Both the position numbers and the translations under genes were made by a program. From DATGKG01 sp963851325 (lineage in GTDB: Bacteria > Desulfobacterota > Binatia > Binatales > Binataceae): a DNA stretch of 64,000 bases. This document shows positions 25,491 through 34,283 of the stretch, piece by piece (the first letter of the stretch is position 1; the number at the start of each line of letters is the position of its first letter). The notes beneath the pieces are model-generated. The model was given only the letters and a program-made list of their open reading frames with translations, was not told the origin of the DNA and did no database searches. The stretch spans positions 124,001-188,000 of the forward strand of contig CAWKOR010000002.1 of the NCBI GenBank assembly GCA_963851325.1. The letters are read 5' to 3'.

Positions 25491-26243
25491 ATGCTGCATC
25501 GCGCGACTTCGCTCGCGATGGTTCTTCTGATCCAGGCTGTCGCTCTGATGCCGCCGGGCATCGCGCATGCTGAGGGCGCCTATTCCGATTTCTTCACCGC
25601 CGCCAATCCGCAGCAGTTGAATGTGACGATGTTCGCTGCCGGTATCGCCGCGGAAAGCAAATATACCGCGACTCATGAGGGATTCGAGCTGGAACAAACC
25701 GTCACTCCCTATCTCGGCCTGGTCGCCCGCGCTTCGGCATACCAAGGCTATCAAGGCGACGGATGGGACTGGCCCGGCATTGGTCATGGCTCTCGGCCGC
25801 GCAACTTTGGCGTCCTGCTGGGTGGAGTGGACCTGCTGCCCCTCCAGGGAACTTCGCTCAAGATTCTGGGCGGCAGCGATGTCGGCGACAGCGACCGCGC
25901 GCGCATCGAAGGTGACTTCTCAAGCTGGCTATGGCTGCATAGCCGCCATCCCATCAATCTGTCGTTTGTTGGCGATCACTTTTACAACAACGGGCAAAGC
26001 GGTGGCGCGGTTGATTTGCGGATGGTGATGTCGTCGTGGCGTGAAATGACCTGGCTCCTGGGCGCCGGCGGACAGATGTGGGGTGGCGGGCAGGAACCTC
26101 ATCTGATGAAAGAATTCGGCCCCGACCTTGGAATTGTGCTGCGGCAGTGGAAGACCAATATCGACATCCAGGCGGGATACGGGAATCTCGGCGGCTACGG
26201 CACGGTCGGCATCTCGCATCACTTTTCGTGGGACGAAGAATAG
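25491..26243 (+). CDS. Predicted outer-membrane beta-barrel protein
   Basis: The 250-residue protein has a signal peptide (ATSLAMVLLIQAVALMPPGIAHA). Beyond it lie alternating amphipathic strands rich in Gly and aromatic residues (FELEQTVTPYLGLVARASAYQGYQGD, LNVTMFAAGIAAESKYTA). It ends in a strand finishing GTVGISHHFSWDEE, with the last Phe a few residues from the end rather than terminal. The start ATG 25491 lies 1 bp after the FecR-domain gene stop, and the two form an operon. No family name is assigned. A small barrel or porin-like role is an inference from composition. Confidence 0.65.
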   Translation: MLHRATSLAMVLLIQAVALMPPGIAHAEGAYSDFFTAANPQQLNVTMFAAGIAAESKYTATHEGFELEQTVTPYLGLVARASAYQGYQGDGWDWPGIGHGSRPRNFGVLLGGVDLLPLQGTSLKILGGSDVGDSDRARIEGDFSSWLWLHSRHPINLSFVGDHFYNNGQSGGAVDLRMVMSSWREMTWLLGAGGQMWGGGQEPHLMKEFGPDLGIVLRQWKTNIDIQAGYGNLGGYGTVGISHHFSWDEE

Positions 26244-26346
26244 CTCGCTTAGCGTGGCTGCCGGCCGACCGAATCAGCAGATGGCGCGCCTGATCTGATC
26301 TTCCTATTTTGTTGCCTTCACGATGGGTGAACCATCTGGCTAAATG

Positions 26347-27330
26347 CTATCGGCTTAGTAGCATCTGGGCGTTGAGACTTAGGATTTTTTCTTCGTCTCC
26401 AGCATCGAGTCCAAGTGCTTTGACCTCCTCAACTGGATGCGCCAGGCCGGCTGGCAAAGGGTAGTCCGTGCCGACTACGAACCGATCGGCTCCATAGGTC
26501 TTGACCAGGTGACCTAGCATCTCGCGGTTGTGCGCGATGATGTCAAAGTGGAACTGCGCCACATAAGTCGAAGGTGGACGCGGAATCGCGCTGCGACATT
26601 CCGGCACCAGCCGGTATCCCATATCGAGGCGTCCCACCAACGCGGGTAGCGCGCCGCCCGCATGATAAAGCACCACGCGCAGCTTTGGATGACGCTCGAG
26701 GACACCGCCGTAGATCAACAGCGCGGCAGCCAGCCCCGTGTCATACAGATTGCCCACCAAGTTGCCGAGGAAGTAACGCGCCAGCGCGCCGGTCGGGGCA
26801 GCTTCAAACGGATGGATGCACACCACCATCGCGAGCGACTCGGCAGCTTCCCAGAAAACCTCGAACTCCGATTCGTCGAGCTGATGCTCGATCACCTTGG
26901 GCGGAATCTCAACGCCTCTAAGTCCGAGCCTGGCAGCGCGTTCCAGCTCTCTGGCGGCGGCCGCGGGATCCTGCATCGGTACCGAGGCCAACGGCACAAA
27001 ATGCGCCGGGTCTTTCAATGCGAGCGCCGCCATCGCGTCGTTATTCACCTGTGCGATTGCGAGACCCAGTGCGGAGTCGACATCCGGGTACATCAGGAAC
27101 GGAACGCACGATATCGCCTGCTTCTCGATGCCCTCGCGCTCCATGTCGGCGAGACGCGCGCCGGCATTTGAAATGGGGCCATCGATCGGCCGCATCGCCT
27201 TTTCCTGGATCAGGAAAAATCTGCGCCCCTCGCGCTCGACGATACGCGTGGCGTAACGAGCACCTTCACGCGCCAGATGATCGATCACCTCGGGCGCGAT
27301 GAAGTGGTTGTGCATGTCGATAGCGTCCAT
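26347..27330 (-). CDS. ACMSD-like amidohydrolase (metal-dependent decarboxylase/hydrolase)
   Basis: This 327-residue TIM-barrel amidohydrolase carries metal ligands H7 and H9 (IDMHNHF). VVCIHPFEAAP supplies another His, LYHAGGALPALVGRLD another, and FVGTDYPLP contains the catalytic Asp. This is the pattern of the amidohydrolase_2/ACMSD group, whose members decarboxylate aromatic or semialdehyde acids (aminocarboxymuconate semialdehyde, 5-carboxyvanillate and similar). It is the distal gene of the ring-oxidation cluster, so it may decarboxylate or hydrolyse a ring-cleavage product. The exact substrate is unknown. Confidence 0.85.
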   Translation of the reverse strand: MDAIDMHNHFIAPEVIDHLAREGARYATRIVEREGRRFFLIQEKAMRPIDGPISNAGARLADMEREGIEKQAISCVPFLMYPDVDSALGLAIAQVNNDAMAALALKDPAHFVPLASVPMQDPAAAARELERAARLGLRGVEIPPKVIEHQLDESEFEVFWEAAESLAMVVCIHPFEAAPTGALARYFLGNLVGNLYDTGLAAALLIYGGVLERHPKLRVVLYHAGGALPALVGRLDMGYRLVPECRSAIPRPPSTYVAQFHFDIIAHNREMLGHLVKTYGADRFVVGTDYPLPAGLAHPVEEVKALGLDAGDEEKILSLNAQMLLSR

Positions 27331-27366
27331 GCGCCCTCCGCAAGATGTCTCGGTCAGGTGTCCCGG

Positions 27367-27858
27367 TTAGAGGATGAAGCTGATCTTCCCGTGCGGGCGC
27401 AGCGCTTCATTGTCGAGGATAGCTCTTCGCTCTCGAATCTTCAGGAGCTTGCCGTCGCGAATCAACTTGTACTCGTAGTGACCGATGTAGGTATCAACCG
27501 ACTCGTAGCGCATCCGATGCACCGCGAAATTCGCGCTCACCAGAATATCGTCGCCGTCGGCGCCCAGCACCCGCACGTTGGCAATCATCCGACGGGTTCG
27601 CGAATGCGGATTCTCAGCCCACGCGAACTTGCTCAGCAGTTGCTTCACGCGCGATCGGATTCGGAGCGCGTCGTCTGCGATGATGAACAGCGTATTTCGT
27701 GAGTCACCTTCGGGAACGTCGGTCGGCGGAATCTGGTAGATGGCATCCGCGGTGAGCAGCTCGAGCCATTCTTCCAGGCGCCACTCGTCGAGGAGCGCTG
27801 CCTCCTTATACAGGAAGTCCTCGACCTCAGCGCGGCTGGGAAGTTCGACGGCGCTCAT
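27367..27858 (-). CDS. Aromatic-ring-hydroxylating dioxygenase, small (beta) subunit
   Basis: This 163-residue SnoaL-like beta subunit has the family pattern EVEDFLYKEAALLDEWRLEEWLELLTADAIYQIP, DDALRIRSRVKQL, SRTRRMIANVRV, VSANFAVHRMR and GHYEYKLIRDGKLLKIRERRAILDNEALRPHGKISF. It stabilises the alpha subunit in alpha3beta3 dioxygenases and has no metal centre. The start overlaps the alpha-subunit stop by 4 bp (ATGA), typical of the pair. Confidence 0.92.
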   Translation of the reverse strand: MSAVELPSRAEVEDFLYKEAALLDEWRLEEWLELLTADAIYQIPPTDVPEGDSRNTLFIIADDALRIRSRVKQLLSKFAWAENPHSRTRRMIANVRVLGADGDDILVSANFAVHRMRYESVDTYIGHYEYKLIRDGKLLKIRERRAILDNEALRPHGKISFIL

Positions 27859-29147
27859 GCGACTTTCCTGGCGCGCCGAATTTGTGGCTCCGTCATCAAT
27901 TGATTCCAGCGCCGCCAGAACGCGCGCATCTGCATCTCATCGGTGAGCGCCGGCTGCTCGCGCTTCATACCGCGCGAGATGTCGGACCAGCCCACCTCGC
28001 GATTGGCGAATCCGCGCTGACACGATTCGAGCATCTCGACGTCATCGGGGGTGGCGAATCCTCCGGGCCCGAGGAAGGTCAGGAAGTTGTCGAGCCGCAG
28101 CGCGGAGTCCTCGGCGCTCTCTTCGATCGGAGCCAGCGCCCATGCGTTCACTTCCATGTAGCCGGGCGAGACCGGGAAGAAGGTGCGCACGGTAATCGCC
28201 ATGATGTCGTTGATGACGAGATTGGGGAAAATTCCGAGGTTGCGGCTGGTCTCGCAGATCCGGCGGGCGTGCTCGGTCCCGAAGCGTTCATCGAACCGGC
28301 GTCGCACTTCGGCGAAATGCGCCTTGGTATTTTCACCAAACGGCGGGACCCAGGTTGCGATCGGGCGACCCCATCCGGCCTGATACTCGATCACTGCATG
28401 ACCATTGCCGAGGTCGACCACCTTCTGGATCGGCGGGGTGGAAAGATCGCGTCCTTTGAAATCGATGCCGGTGTCGGCCAGGAAACTGAAGTAACGTTGA
28501 TGGGTCGGGAGCCCATGATATCCGTCGTAGCTATTCTCTACCAGCAGCTTCCAGTTCGCCCGCGCGCTGTAGGACTGCTGGCCGGCCACTATCTTCATTC
28601 CCATCTCAGACTGATCGGCGACCAGATCGAGATACTCGCGCGCGCCGGCCAGGTAGTCGTAAAGGCTCTGCGCGTTGCGATCAAAACATACGAAGATGAA
28701 GCCGCGATAGTTATCGACCTGCGGCGGCGCGACCAGCGCCATGTCCTCGCGCTTGAAGCCGTCGCTATACGCGTCCTCGCCCGGCACTCCGACCAGCTCG
28801 CCGCGCGAGTTGAAGGTCCACGCGTGATAGGGACATTGGAAGGTCTTCGCATTGCCGGATTTCTGCCGGCACACCATCGTGCCGCGATGCGTGCAGGTAT
28901 TGAGCAACACCCGGATCTTGTTGTCGTCGCCGCGCACCAGGATCAGCGGACGTCCCGCGACGTTGCGCGAGCGATAGTCACCGGCGTGCGGCACTTCCGA
29001 TTCGTGGCCGGCATAGATCCAGCACTTGTCGAAAATCCGCCGCCGTTCGTCTTCGAGGCATTCGGGGTCGGTGAACGCGCGCCGATTCACCTTGAAGAGT
29101 CCCTTCTTCTGATCATCGATGATGTAGCCTTCGGTCACTCGATTCAT
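27855..29147 (-). CDS. Rieske aromatic-ring-hydroxylating dioxygenase, large (alpha) subunit
   Basis: The 430-residue subunit catalyses O2-dependent ring hydroxylation. The Rieske [2Fe-2S] ligands are Cys85, His87, Cys105 and His108 (CTH...CPYH, 17 residues between). The catalytic mononuclear iron site includes the bridging Asp208 and ligands His211 and His216 (NSYDGYHGLPTHQRYF). Electrons must come from a ferredoxin and reductase, and neither is in the window. Followed by the beta subunit and preceded by a dehydrogenase gene, it looks like the entry step of the cluster. The substrate is not predictable from sequence. Confidence 0.95.
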   Translation of the reverse strand: MNRVTEGYIIDDQKKGLFKVNRRAFTDPECLEDERRRIFDKCWIYAGHESEVPHAGDYRSRNVAGRPLILVRGDDNKIRVLLNTCTHRGTMVCRQKSGNAKTFQCPYHAWTFNSRGELVGVPGEDAYSDGFKREDMALVAPPQVDNYRGFIFVCFDRNAQSLYDYLAGAREYLDLVADQSEMGMKIVAGQQSYSARANWKLLVENSYDGYHGLPTHQRYFSFLADTGIDFKGRDLSTPPIQKVVDLGNGHAVIEYQAGWGRPIATWVPPFGENTKAHFAEVRRRFDERFGTEHARRICETSRNLGIFPNLVINDIMAITVRTFFPVSPGYMEVNAWALAPIEESAEDSALRLDNFLTFLGPGGFATPDDVEMLESCQRGFANREVGWSDISRGMKREQPALTDEMQMRAFWRRWNQLMTEPQIRRARKVA

Positions 29148-29178
29148 GATGGTTCCCCTGCGCAGGGTCAGCAGCCCG

Positions 29179-30006
29179 CTAGCCCTGCTTCGATGACGGA
29201 TCCCATGCCCAGTACTGTGCGATTGCTCCGGCGTCCACGCGAAGGTCGACGCCGGTGATCATTGCAGCGTCGTCGGATGCGAGAAACGCCGCGGCTTTTC
29301 CATAGTCGCTCGGGCCTGGCAACTTCTGCATCGCGACGCGATTGCGAAATGGGCCGAAGGCCTGCTGGAGCCGAGTGGATTGGTCGGCGCTGGGCGCCTT
29401 GCGGCCCCATCGCACGGCGCGCTCGAGGGACTCCGACGGATCGGTCGCGGTCGGCGTCAGGCTGTTGACGCGGATGCCGTGGCCAATCAATTCCATTGCC
29501 GCGGAACGGGTGAAATTCAGCAGACCGCTTTTGCCGGTGCAGTACGCGATGTTGTTCGGCTCGCCCTGATGGCCCGCGGTCGAAATGATGTTGAGGATGC
29601 TGCCTTTGCGCCGCTGCTCAATCATCAGCTTCGCGACATGCTTGGTGAACAGAAAAGTGCCGCCGAGGATAATCGCCAACTGGCGCTGCCATTCCTCCAG
29701 CGGCATATCCAGCACGCCCTTCTTGTTGAAGATTGCGGCGCAGTTGATCAGGATGTCGATCCCGCCGAATGCTTCGCGCGCGGCGGCCACCGCCGAGCTA
29801 ACCTGGCGCTCGTCGGTGACATCGCAAGTCACCGCGCAGGCGCTCGCGCCGGTGCTGTTGAGGTAGCGTGCGCAATCCTCGGCGTTCTCCGCACGCGAAT
29901 CGACGCACACCACCGCGGCGCCCTCGGCAGCGAGGCCCTCGGCAATCCCGCCACCGATGTTGGGGCTGGTGCCGGTGACCAGCGCAACTTTTCCGCTAAG
30001 TCTCAT
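29179..30006 (-). CDS. SDR dehydrogenase, candidate cis-dihydrodiol dehydrogenase
   Basis: This 275-residue classical SDR has a slightly variant cofactor loop (VTGTSPNIGGGIAEGLA), DVTD, NCAAIF, the active-site serine before YCTGKSGLLNFTRSAAMEL (intact YxxxK), and a C-terminal GVDLRVDAGA. Sitting 31 bp upstream of the Rieske alpha gene, it would suit re-aromatisation of a cis-dihydrodiol to a catechol with NAD+. That assignment rests on context. The start ATG 30006 is close to the end of the LigB-like gene. Confidence 0.85.
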   Translation of the reverse strand: MRLSGKVALVTGTSPNIGGGIAEGLAAEGAAVVCVDSRAENAEDCARYLNSTGASACAVTCDVTDERQVSSAVAAAREAFGGIDILINCAAIFNKKGVLDMPLEEWQRQLAIILGGTFLFTKHVAKLMIEQRRKGSILNIISTAGHQGEPNNIAYCTGKSGLLNFTRSAAMELIGHGIRVNSLTPTATDPSESLERAVRWGRKAPSADQSTRLQQAFGPFRNRVAMQKLPGPSDYGKAAAFLASDDAAMITGVDLRVDAGAIAQYWAWDPSSKQG

Positions 30007-30028
30007 CGCGGCTCTCCAGCATGTCCCC

Positions 30029-31075
30029 TCAGCGCGGCGGCGCGCTCAGAAAACATTTCGAGGAGTTGAAAATCCAGGTGTCGATGAATTGCGTCTCGGC
30101 CGGCTTGCGCCGCAACTCTGAGAGCGCTCCGGTGAGGCACATCCAGTTGAGGATCTCCTGCTGCCCGCTCGCCTCGACCGCCGACGCCGGATAATTTCGC
30201 CATGCGTCATAGTTTCCCGCGCGCAACGCTTCATACAGCGTCCGGTCGGCCGGCGTGTCCGGATAGAGGAAGTGGTTCTTTTCGGTGAGGAACGCGTGCG
30301 ACCATCCCGACGACGCCAGCAGCGCCACGCGCCACGGGCTTTCGGCAAGAATGCGCGCGGTTGCCGCGCCGAGGTCGAACAGTCGCCGTGGCGTCGGCGC
30401 GGGCGGATCGAGTTGCGCCTCGGTGGGCGGATTCTCAAACATCGGAAGTCCGCCGCGTTGCGCAATCACCTTGCGGCCGTAGCAGTTTACCGCGAAGGGA
30501 ATTATCGGATGCGGAAATCCCTTGCGATCGTAGTCGAGGTACAGCACCGCATTGGCAAACGCATGCCCAAGCGGATGATGCAGCGGCTTGTAGGAGTAGG
30601 CGGTATCGAACCCGGCCTCGATCAATTTTCCCGCGAGATGCTTGGCGGCTGGAACGTGGCCAAGCGCATGAAACTTCTTTTCCCGAGGCTCGTCCCAGAT
30701 ATTGTTCGGCATCATCCCCGGACCAAATTCGAAGGAGTCATGGGCATAGATGCAATACGGAGGTACCACGTCTTCGCGAAAATTCTCGTACTGGTCGTCG
30801 CCCCATACCACGATGAAGTCGGGGCGAAAATCGTCGATTTGTGCGCGCGTCTTGCGCAGCGCCTGCACCAGTTGCTCGCGATGACTGCGAGCGGCGGCAG
30901 TACCCTCGTCGGTGCTCCACTCCTTACGCATCGCCTCGGGCCAATTTTCGACGTGCCGCCACTTCTCGGGGAGCTGCGGATTTTCCAGCATCCGCTTCAG
31001 GATGAACGCCATCGTCTCGTCGCGTCCGGCCAGCGGTGGATAATGAGTAATTCCGACCGCGAGAATCTCACCCAT
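30029..31075 (-). CDS. LigB-type (class III) extradiol ring-cleavage dioxygenase
   Basis: The LigB superfamily opens catechol-type rings next to the hydroxyls using Fe(II). The frame gives GEILAVGITHYPPL (iron ligand candidate His11), FRPDFIVVWGDDQYENF, KPLHHPLGHAF, PIIPFAVNCYG, VALLASSGWSHAFL and a C-terminal region rich in Trp. These match the LigB fold in order and length (348 aa). ATG 31075 has GGAGG 8 nt upstream and overlaps the CoA-transferase stop (ATGGGTGA). The frame further up to 31162 is inside that gene. In this operon it would cleave the catechol made by the dioxygenase and dehydrogenase. Confidence 0.85.
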   Translation of the reverse strand: MGEILAVGITHYPPLAGRDETMAFILKRMLENPQLPEKWRHVENWPEAMRKEWSTDEGTAAARSHREQLVQALRKTRAQIDDFRPDFIVVWGDDQYENFREDVVPPYCIYAHDSFEFGPGMMPNNIWDEPREKKFHALGHVPAAKHLAGKLIEAGFDTAYSYKPLHHPLGHAFANAVLYLDYDRKGFPHPIIPFAVNCYGRKVIAQRGGLPMFENPPTEAQLDPPAPTPRRLFDLGAATARILAESPWRVALLASSGWSHAFLTEKNHFLYPDTPADRTLYEALRAGNYDAWRNYPASAVEASGQQEILNWMCLTGALSELRRKPAETQFIDTWIFNSSKCFLSAPPR

Positions 31076-32258
31076 TTGCATGTCCTCCGTCGCGAAGAAT
31101 CCGCTTCTCGTACAGCGCCCCGATGCGATCCTTTGAATACCCCAAAACGCTGGAAAGTACACTCGCGTTGTCGGCCCCTAGCGCGGGCACGTAGTTGCGC
31201 GCTCGTGCACTGCTGCGAGCGAATTTGAAAGCGGGATTCGGCACCTTCAGCCATCCCGCGCCGTCGTCAATAACCTCGAAGCTGCGATGCTCTGCCAGAT
31301 GCGGCTGGGCAAGCGTTTCGCCGACGGTCAGATAGCGCGAGCAGGGAACGTCGCCTCGGGTAAGGATCGCCTCGCACTCGGCGGCGGTCTTGTCGGCAGC
31401 CCAATCGTCGAGCATCGACATCATCGCGGTCCAATTTTCCGCGCGCCCTTTGCCGGTGCCGAAGCGTGCATCGGTCGAATACTCGGGATGTCCGATAGCC
31501 CGCCACAAAGCCTCGAAGTTATTCGGCTTGACCGCCGCGATCATGATGAAGCCGTCTTTGGCGCGGGTCGGCTGAAACCCGTTGGGTCGCACTGGCTGCG
31601 GAAATTGTGCTTCCTGAAATTCGTAAGTCAGCATGCCGAGCACGCCGTCCATCATCGCAAGATCGATGTAGTCGCCGAGCCCGGTGCGTTCGCGCGCGAG
31701 CAGTGCGGTTTGGATCGCACCGAAAGCATAGGTACCGCCGAGGATGTCGCCCACCATGATGCCGGAAGTGAGCGGGCGCTCCAGTCCCTTTTGATACGAG
31801 AGATTGACGAGGTCGAATCCACTGACCGCGTGGAGCATCGGCGCATAGGCGCTGCGCTTTGCCCACGATCCGGTTTGGCCGAACCCCGAGATCGAGCAGT
31901 AAACAATTCGCGGATTGATTTGGTCGAGGCGCGCATAGTCGAGGCCCAGCCGCTGCATCACACCGGGACGATTGTTTTCCACCACCACATCGCACTTGGC
32001 GGCGAGCTCGCGCATCAACTCCGAGGCGTCAGGTTGTCTCAGATCGACGGCGAGACTTTTCTTTCCGCAATTCAGCGAGGCGAAGTAGGCGCTCTTGCCC
32101 CGTCGCAGCGGCGGCTGGACGCGAATGAAATCGCCCTCGGGCGGTTCGACCTTGATGACCTCGGCGCCGAGATCCGCGAGCAGCCGGGTGCAATACGGCC
32201 CCGACACTATGGTGGTGAAATCGAGCACGCGCACTGCGCCGAGGATGTCGTTATCCAT
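31068..32258 (-). CDS. Family III CoA-transferase (CaiB/BaiF type)
   Basis: The 396-residue enzyme moves CoA between acids via an aspartyl-CoA intermediate. The N-terminal VRVLDFTTIVSGPYCTRLLADLGAEVIKVEPP is diagnostic. The predicted nucleophile is Asp204 (DLAMMDGVLGML). Other blocks are VDLRQPDA, ENNRPGVM and YCSISGFGQTG. It overlaps the regulator stop by 8 bp and the LigB-like start by 8 bp, so it is tightly coupled. It probably activates an acid formed in the pathway before the acyl-CoA dehydrogenases encoded on the other strand. Confidence 0.93.
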   Translation of the reverse strand: MDNDILGAVRVLDFTTIVSGPYCTRLLADLGAEVIKVEPPEGDFIRVQPPLRRGKSAYFASLNCGKKSLAVDLRQPDASELMRELAAKCDVVVENNRPGVMQRLGLDYARLDQINPRIVYCSISGFGQTGSWAKRSAYAPMLHAVSGFDLVNLSYQKGLERPLTSGIMVGDILGGTYAFGAIQTALLARERTGLGDYIDLAMMDGVLGMLTYEFQEAQFPQPVRPNGFQPTRAKDGFIMIAAVKPNNFEALWRAIGHPEYSTDARFGTGKGRAENWTAMMSMLDDWAADKTAAECEAILTRGDVPCSRYLTVGETLAQPHLAEHRSFEVIDDGAGWLKVPNPAFKFARSSARARNYVPALGADNASVLSSVLGYSKDRIGALYEKRILRDGGHANG

Positions 32259-33087
32259 TTGCCGCCTCGGCGCGATCCTTCTCTTTCAGCAGCGAAAGGT
32301 AGTGGCGATTGAGCCGCTCCAGGTGCTGCTCCATCTCGGCCACCGCGGCCTCACTGTCGCGCGTCTCGAAGTGCTTCATGAAACGTCGGCGCGACGGCAG
32401 CACCCACGGATTCTGGCGCTGCCCGATGGCGAGGATGAAGTGCTGCATCACGTCGACCAGCGCTTCCATCACGATGACCATCACGGGATTTTTCGTGGCG
32501 CGCGCGAGGATTCGGTGAAAATCGAGATGAATCGCTGCTTGATCCAGAAAGTTGATCTTCTCACGCGCCGCGCGCTCGGCCGATACAATGTTCAATCTAA
32601 GCGCCTCGAGGTCATCCGCGGTCGCGCGCGCACATGCGACCCGTACCGCGATCGATTCGATCAACACTCGCGCCTCGGTCAGATGCTCGGGTTGAATTGC
32701 GCCCAGATGAAACATGTCGCGAAGTCCGACGATGATCGCATCGCCAGTGCTCTCGCGCACGAAGGCGCCGCCACTGGCCCCTTTTTGCAGGCGCAGGAGC
32801 CCGGAGTTCTCCAGCGATCGGAGCGCCTCGCGCAAAGTGTTACGTGAAACCCCGAACTGCTCCGCCAGCGCGCGCTCGGCAGGCAATCGGTCTCCGGGCC
32901 GCAAACGCCGATTGGATAGCTCTTTGCGAATCTGATCGGCAATCTCTTCAAACGCGCGGGGAGTTTTGATGGGACGGAACTCTACCCGGCCGTGCGCGCG
33001 CGATTCAGCCCGCATCTTAACCCGATGCGCCGCGGCTACGCGCGCGGAGTCTTCACGCTTGACATTGGTCTCTCGCATATGCTCCAT
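32251..33087 (-). CDS. FadR/GntR-family transcriptional regulator (FCD domain)
   Basis: An N-terminal winged helix (about 42-110) contains ADQIRKELSNRRLRPGDRLPAERALAEQFGVSRNTLREALRSLENSGLL, the GntR signature. The C-terminal all-helical FCD ligand-binding domain has ESIAVRVACARA, DFHRILARATKNPVM and RRFMKHFETRDSEAAVAEMEQHL. Acidic metabolites usually release such repressors. The start is uncertain. ATG 33087 is chosen because the predicted promoter would initiate near 33096; ATGs at 33099 and 33078 are alternatives. It heads the catabolic operon, divergent from an acyl-CoA dehydrogenase gene, with a FadR-type operator at its 5' end. Confidence 0.9.
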   Translation of the reverse strand: MEHMRETNVKREDSARVAAAHRVKMRAESRAHGRVEFRPIKTPRAFEEIADQIRKELSNRRLRPGDRLPAERALAEQFGVSRNTLREALRSLENSGLLRLQKGASGGAFVRESTGDAIIVGLRDMFHLGAIQPEHLTEARVLIESIAVRVACARATADDLEALRLNIVSAERAAREKINFLDQAAIHLDFHRILARATKNPVMVIVMEALVDVMQHFILAIGQRQNPWVLPSRRRFMKHFETRDSEAAVAEMEQHLERLNRHYLSLLKEKDRAEAANG

Positions 33088-33098
33088 TGGTTCAACCA
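33088..33098. promoter_or_regulatory. Predicted FadR-type operator
   Basis: TGGTTCAACCA is a perfect palindrome around a central base and fits the TGGTnnnACCA half-site arrangement known for FadR-subfamily regulators. It overlaps the predicted transcription start of the regulator operon and lies 64 bp from the divergent dehydrogenase start, so one site could control both directions. Confidence 0.7.
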
Positions 33099-33102
33099 TT
33101 GA

Positions 33103-33131
33103 ATCCTGACCCGATATCCGCACAATGTCAA
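33103..33131 (-). promoter_or_regulatory. Predicted promoter of the catabolic operon
   Basis: On the minus strand TTGACA (33131-33126) is followed after 17 nt by CAGGAT (33108-33103). The -35 is perfect and the -10 weak. The start site would fall in the palindrome at 33088-33098, consistent with repression by the adjacent regulator. Confidence 0.5.
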
Positions 33132-33161
33132 GCGTGAACTTTCCAGCGGAGGAACTGAACA

Positions 33162-34250
33162 TTGATCTCCTTTGAACTGACCGAGGAACAGCAGCTCGCG
33201 CAGTCGATGGTGCAGCAGCTAGCCGGCGCTACCCTGCGGCCCGCGGCGCGCGAGGCCGACGATCGCGGGGCGATTCCCGAATCGATTCTCGATGAAATCT
33301 GGGCGACCGGAATTGTGCAGGCCCAGGCTTCGACGGACATCTCCGTAGCAGGCTCGACCGCGACGCTGAACGCGATCCTGATCGAGGAGTTGGCGGTGGC
33401 CGACGCGGCATTTGCGATGGCGGCGGCTGCACCAATCGGATTCCTCAGTGCCATCGTCGCGCAGGGATCGCCGGCGCAGAAAAAGAATCTCCTGCCGCTG
33501 TTCGCCGGCGACAAGTATCGATGCGCCGCGGTTGCCATCATGGAACCCGACTTCGCGTTCGACGTAACTGCGATTCACACGATCGCCACCAGGACTCGCG
33601 ACGGATTCCGCCTTAGCGGCGTCAAAGGACTGGTGCCGATGGCCGGCCGATGCAGCCACTTCCTGGTCGTTGCGCAGTGTGACCGCGCGCTCGATGCGTT
33701 TATCGTGGATCGCGACGCAAAGGGCGTCAGCGTCGGCGCGAAGAAACCCCATCTCGGGCTTCGCGCGCTGGAAACCGCGACCGTGAGTTTCAACGATGTG
33801 GAGCTAAGCGCGAGCGCTCGTCTCGGTGAGGCTGCGGGATGCGATGTTCAGCGCATCATCAATTCGGGCCGCGCAGCCCTGTCGGCGATCATGACCGGTA
33901 TCAGCCGGGGCGTCATGGAATTCGTGATGCCGTACCTCAAGGAGCGTGTGGTGCATGGCGCGCCGCTCGCGCAGAAACAGGTCATCGCGTTTCGTCTGGC
34001 CGATATGCGGATCGAAACCGACGCTATGCGCTGGATGACCTGGAAGGCGGCCTCGATTCTGGAGAAGGGCGGCGACGCCACCAGGCAAGCGCAACTCGCG
34101 TATACCTACACCGGCGAGCAGGCGATGTGGATTGCAGATGAGGGCGTGCAGATGCTTGGCGGCCACGGATACCTGCGCGATAACCCGGTAGAGATGTGGT
34201 ATCGCAACACGCGTTCGATTTCCGTCCTGGAAGGCGCGGTCGGCGTCTAG
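33162..34250 (+). CDS. Acyl-CoA dehydrogenase family protein (short C-terminus)
   Basis: The 362-residue protein starts at TTG 33162, with GGAGG 9 nt upstream. It has the ACAD N-terminal helical domain (LTEEQQLAQSMVQQL), a middle beta domain (YRCAAVAIMEPDFAFD, FRLSGVKGLVPMA) and C-terminal helices (NSGRAALSAIMTGISRGVMEFVM, YTGEQAMWIADEGVQMLGGHGYLRDNPVEMWYRNTRSISVLEG). The catalytic-type Glu357 is in VLEGAVGV, and the chain ends five residues later, so the usual final helix (xxARxLL) is missing. It pairs with the full-length dehydrogenase 33 bp downstream. Such pairs can form hetero-oligomers, which would explain the truncation. Confidence 0.88.
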   Translation: MISFELTEEQQLAQSMVQQLAGATLRPAAREADDRGAIPESILDEIWATGIVQAQASTDISVAGSTATLNAILIEELAVADAAFAMAAAAPIGFLSAIVAQGSPAQKKNLLPLFAGDKYRCAAVAIMEPDFAFDVTAIHTIATRTRDGFRLSGVKGLVPMAGRCSHFLVVAQCDRALDAFIVDRDAKGVSVGAKKPHLGLRALETATVSFNDVELSASARLGEAAGCDVQRIINSGRAALSAIMTGISRGVMEFVMPYLKERVVHGAPLAQKQVIAFRLADMRIETDAMRWMTWKAASILEKGGDATRQAQLAYTYTGEQAMWIADEGVQMLGGHGYLRDNPVEMWYRNTRSISVLEGAVGV

Positions 34251-34283
34251 AGGCACGGCGAGGGAATCACCGAAGGAACGATA

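Noticed and set aside
27882..29258. 458-codon open frame antisense to the Rieske alpha subunit
   Set aside because: Opposite-strand shadow; His/Arg-rich sequence without domain motifs, while the antisense frame encodes complete Rieske and iron sites.
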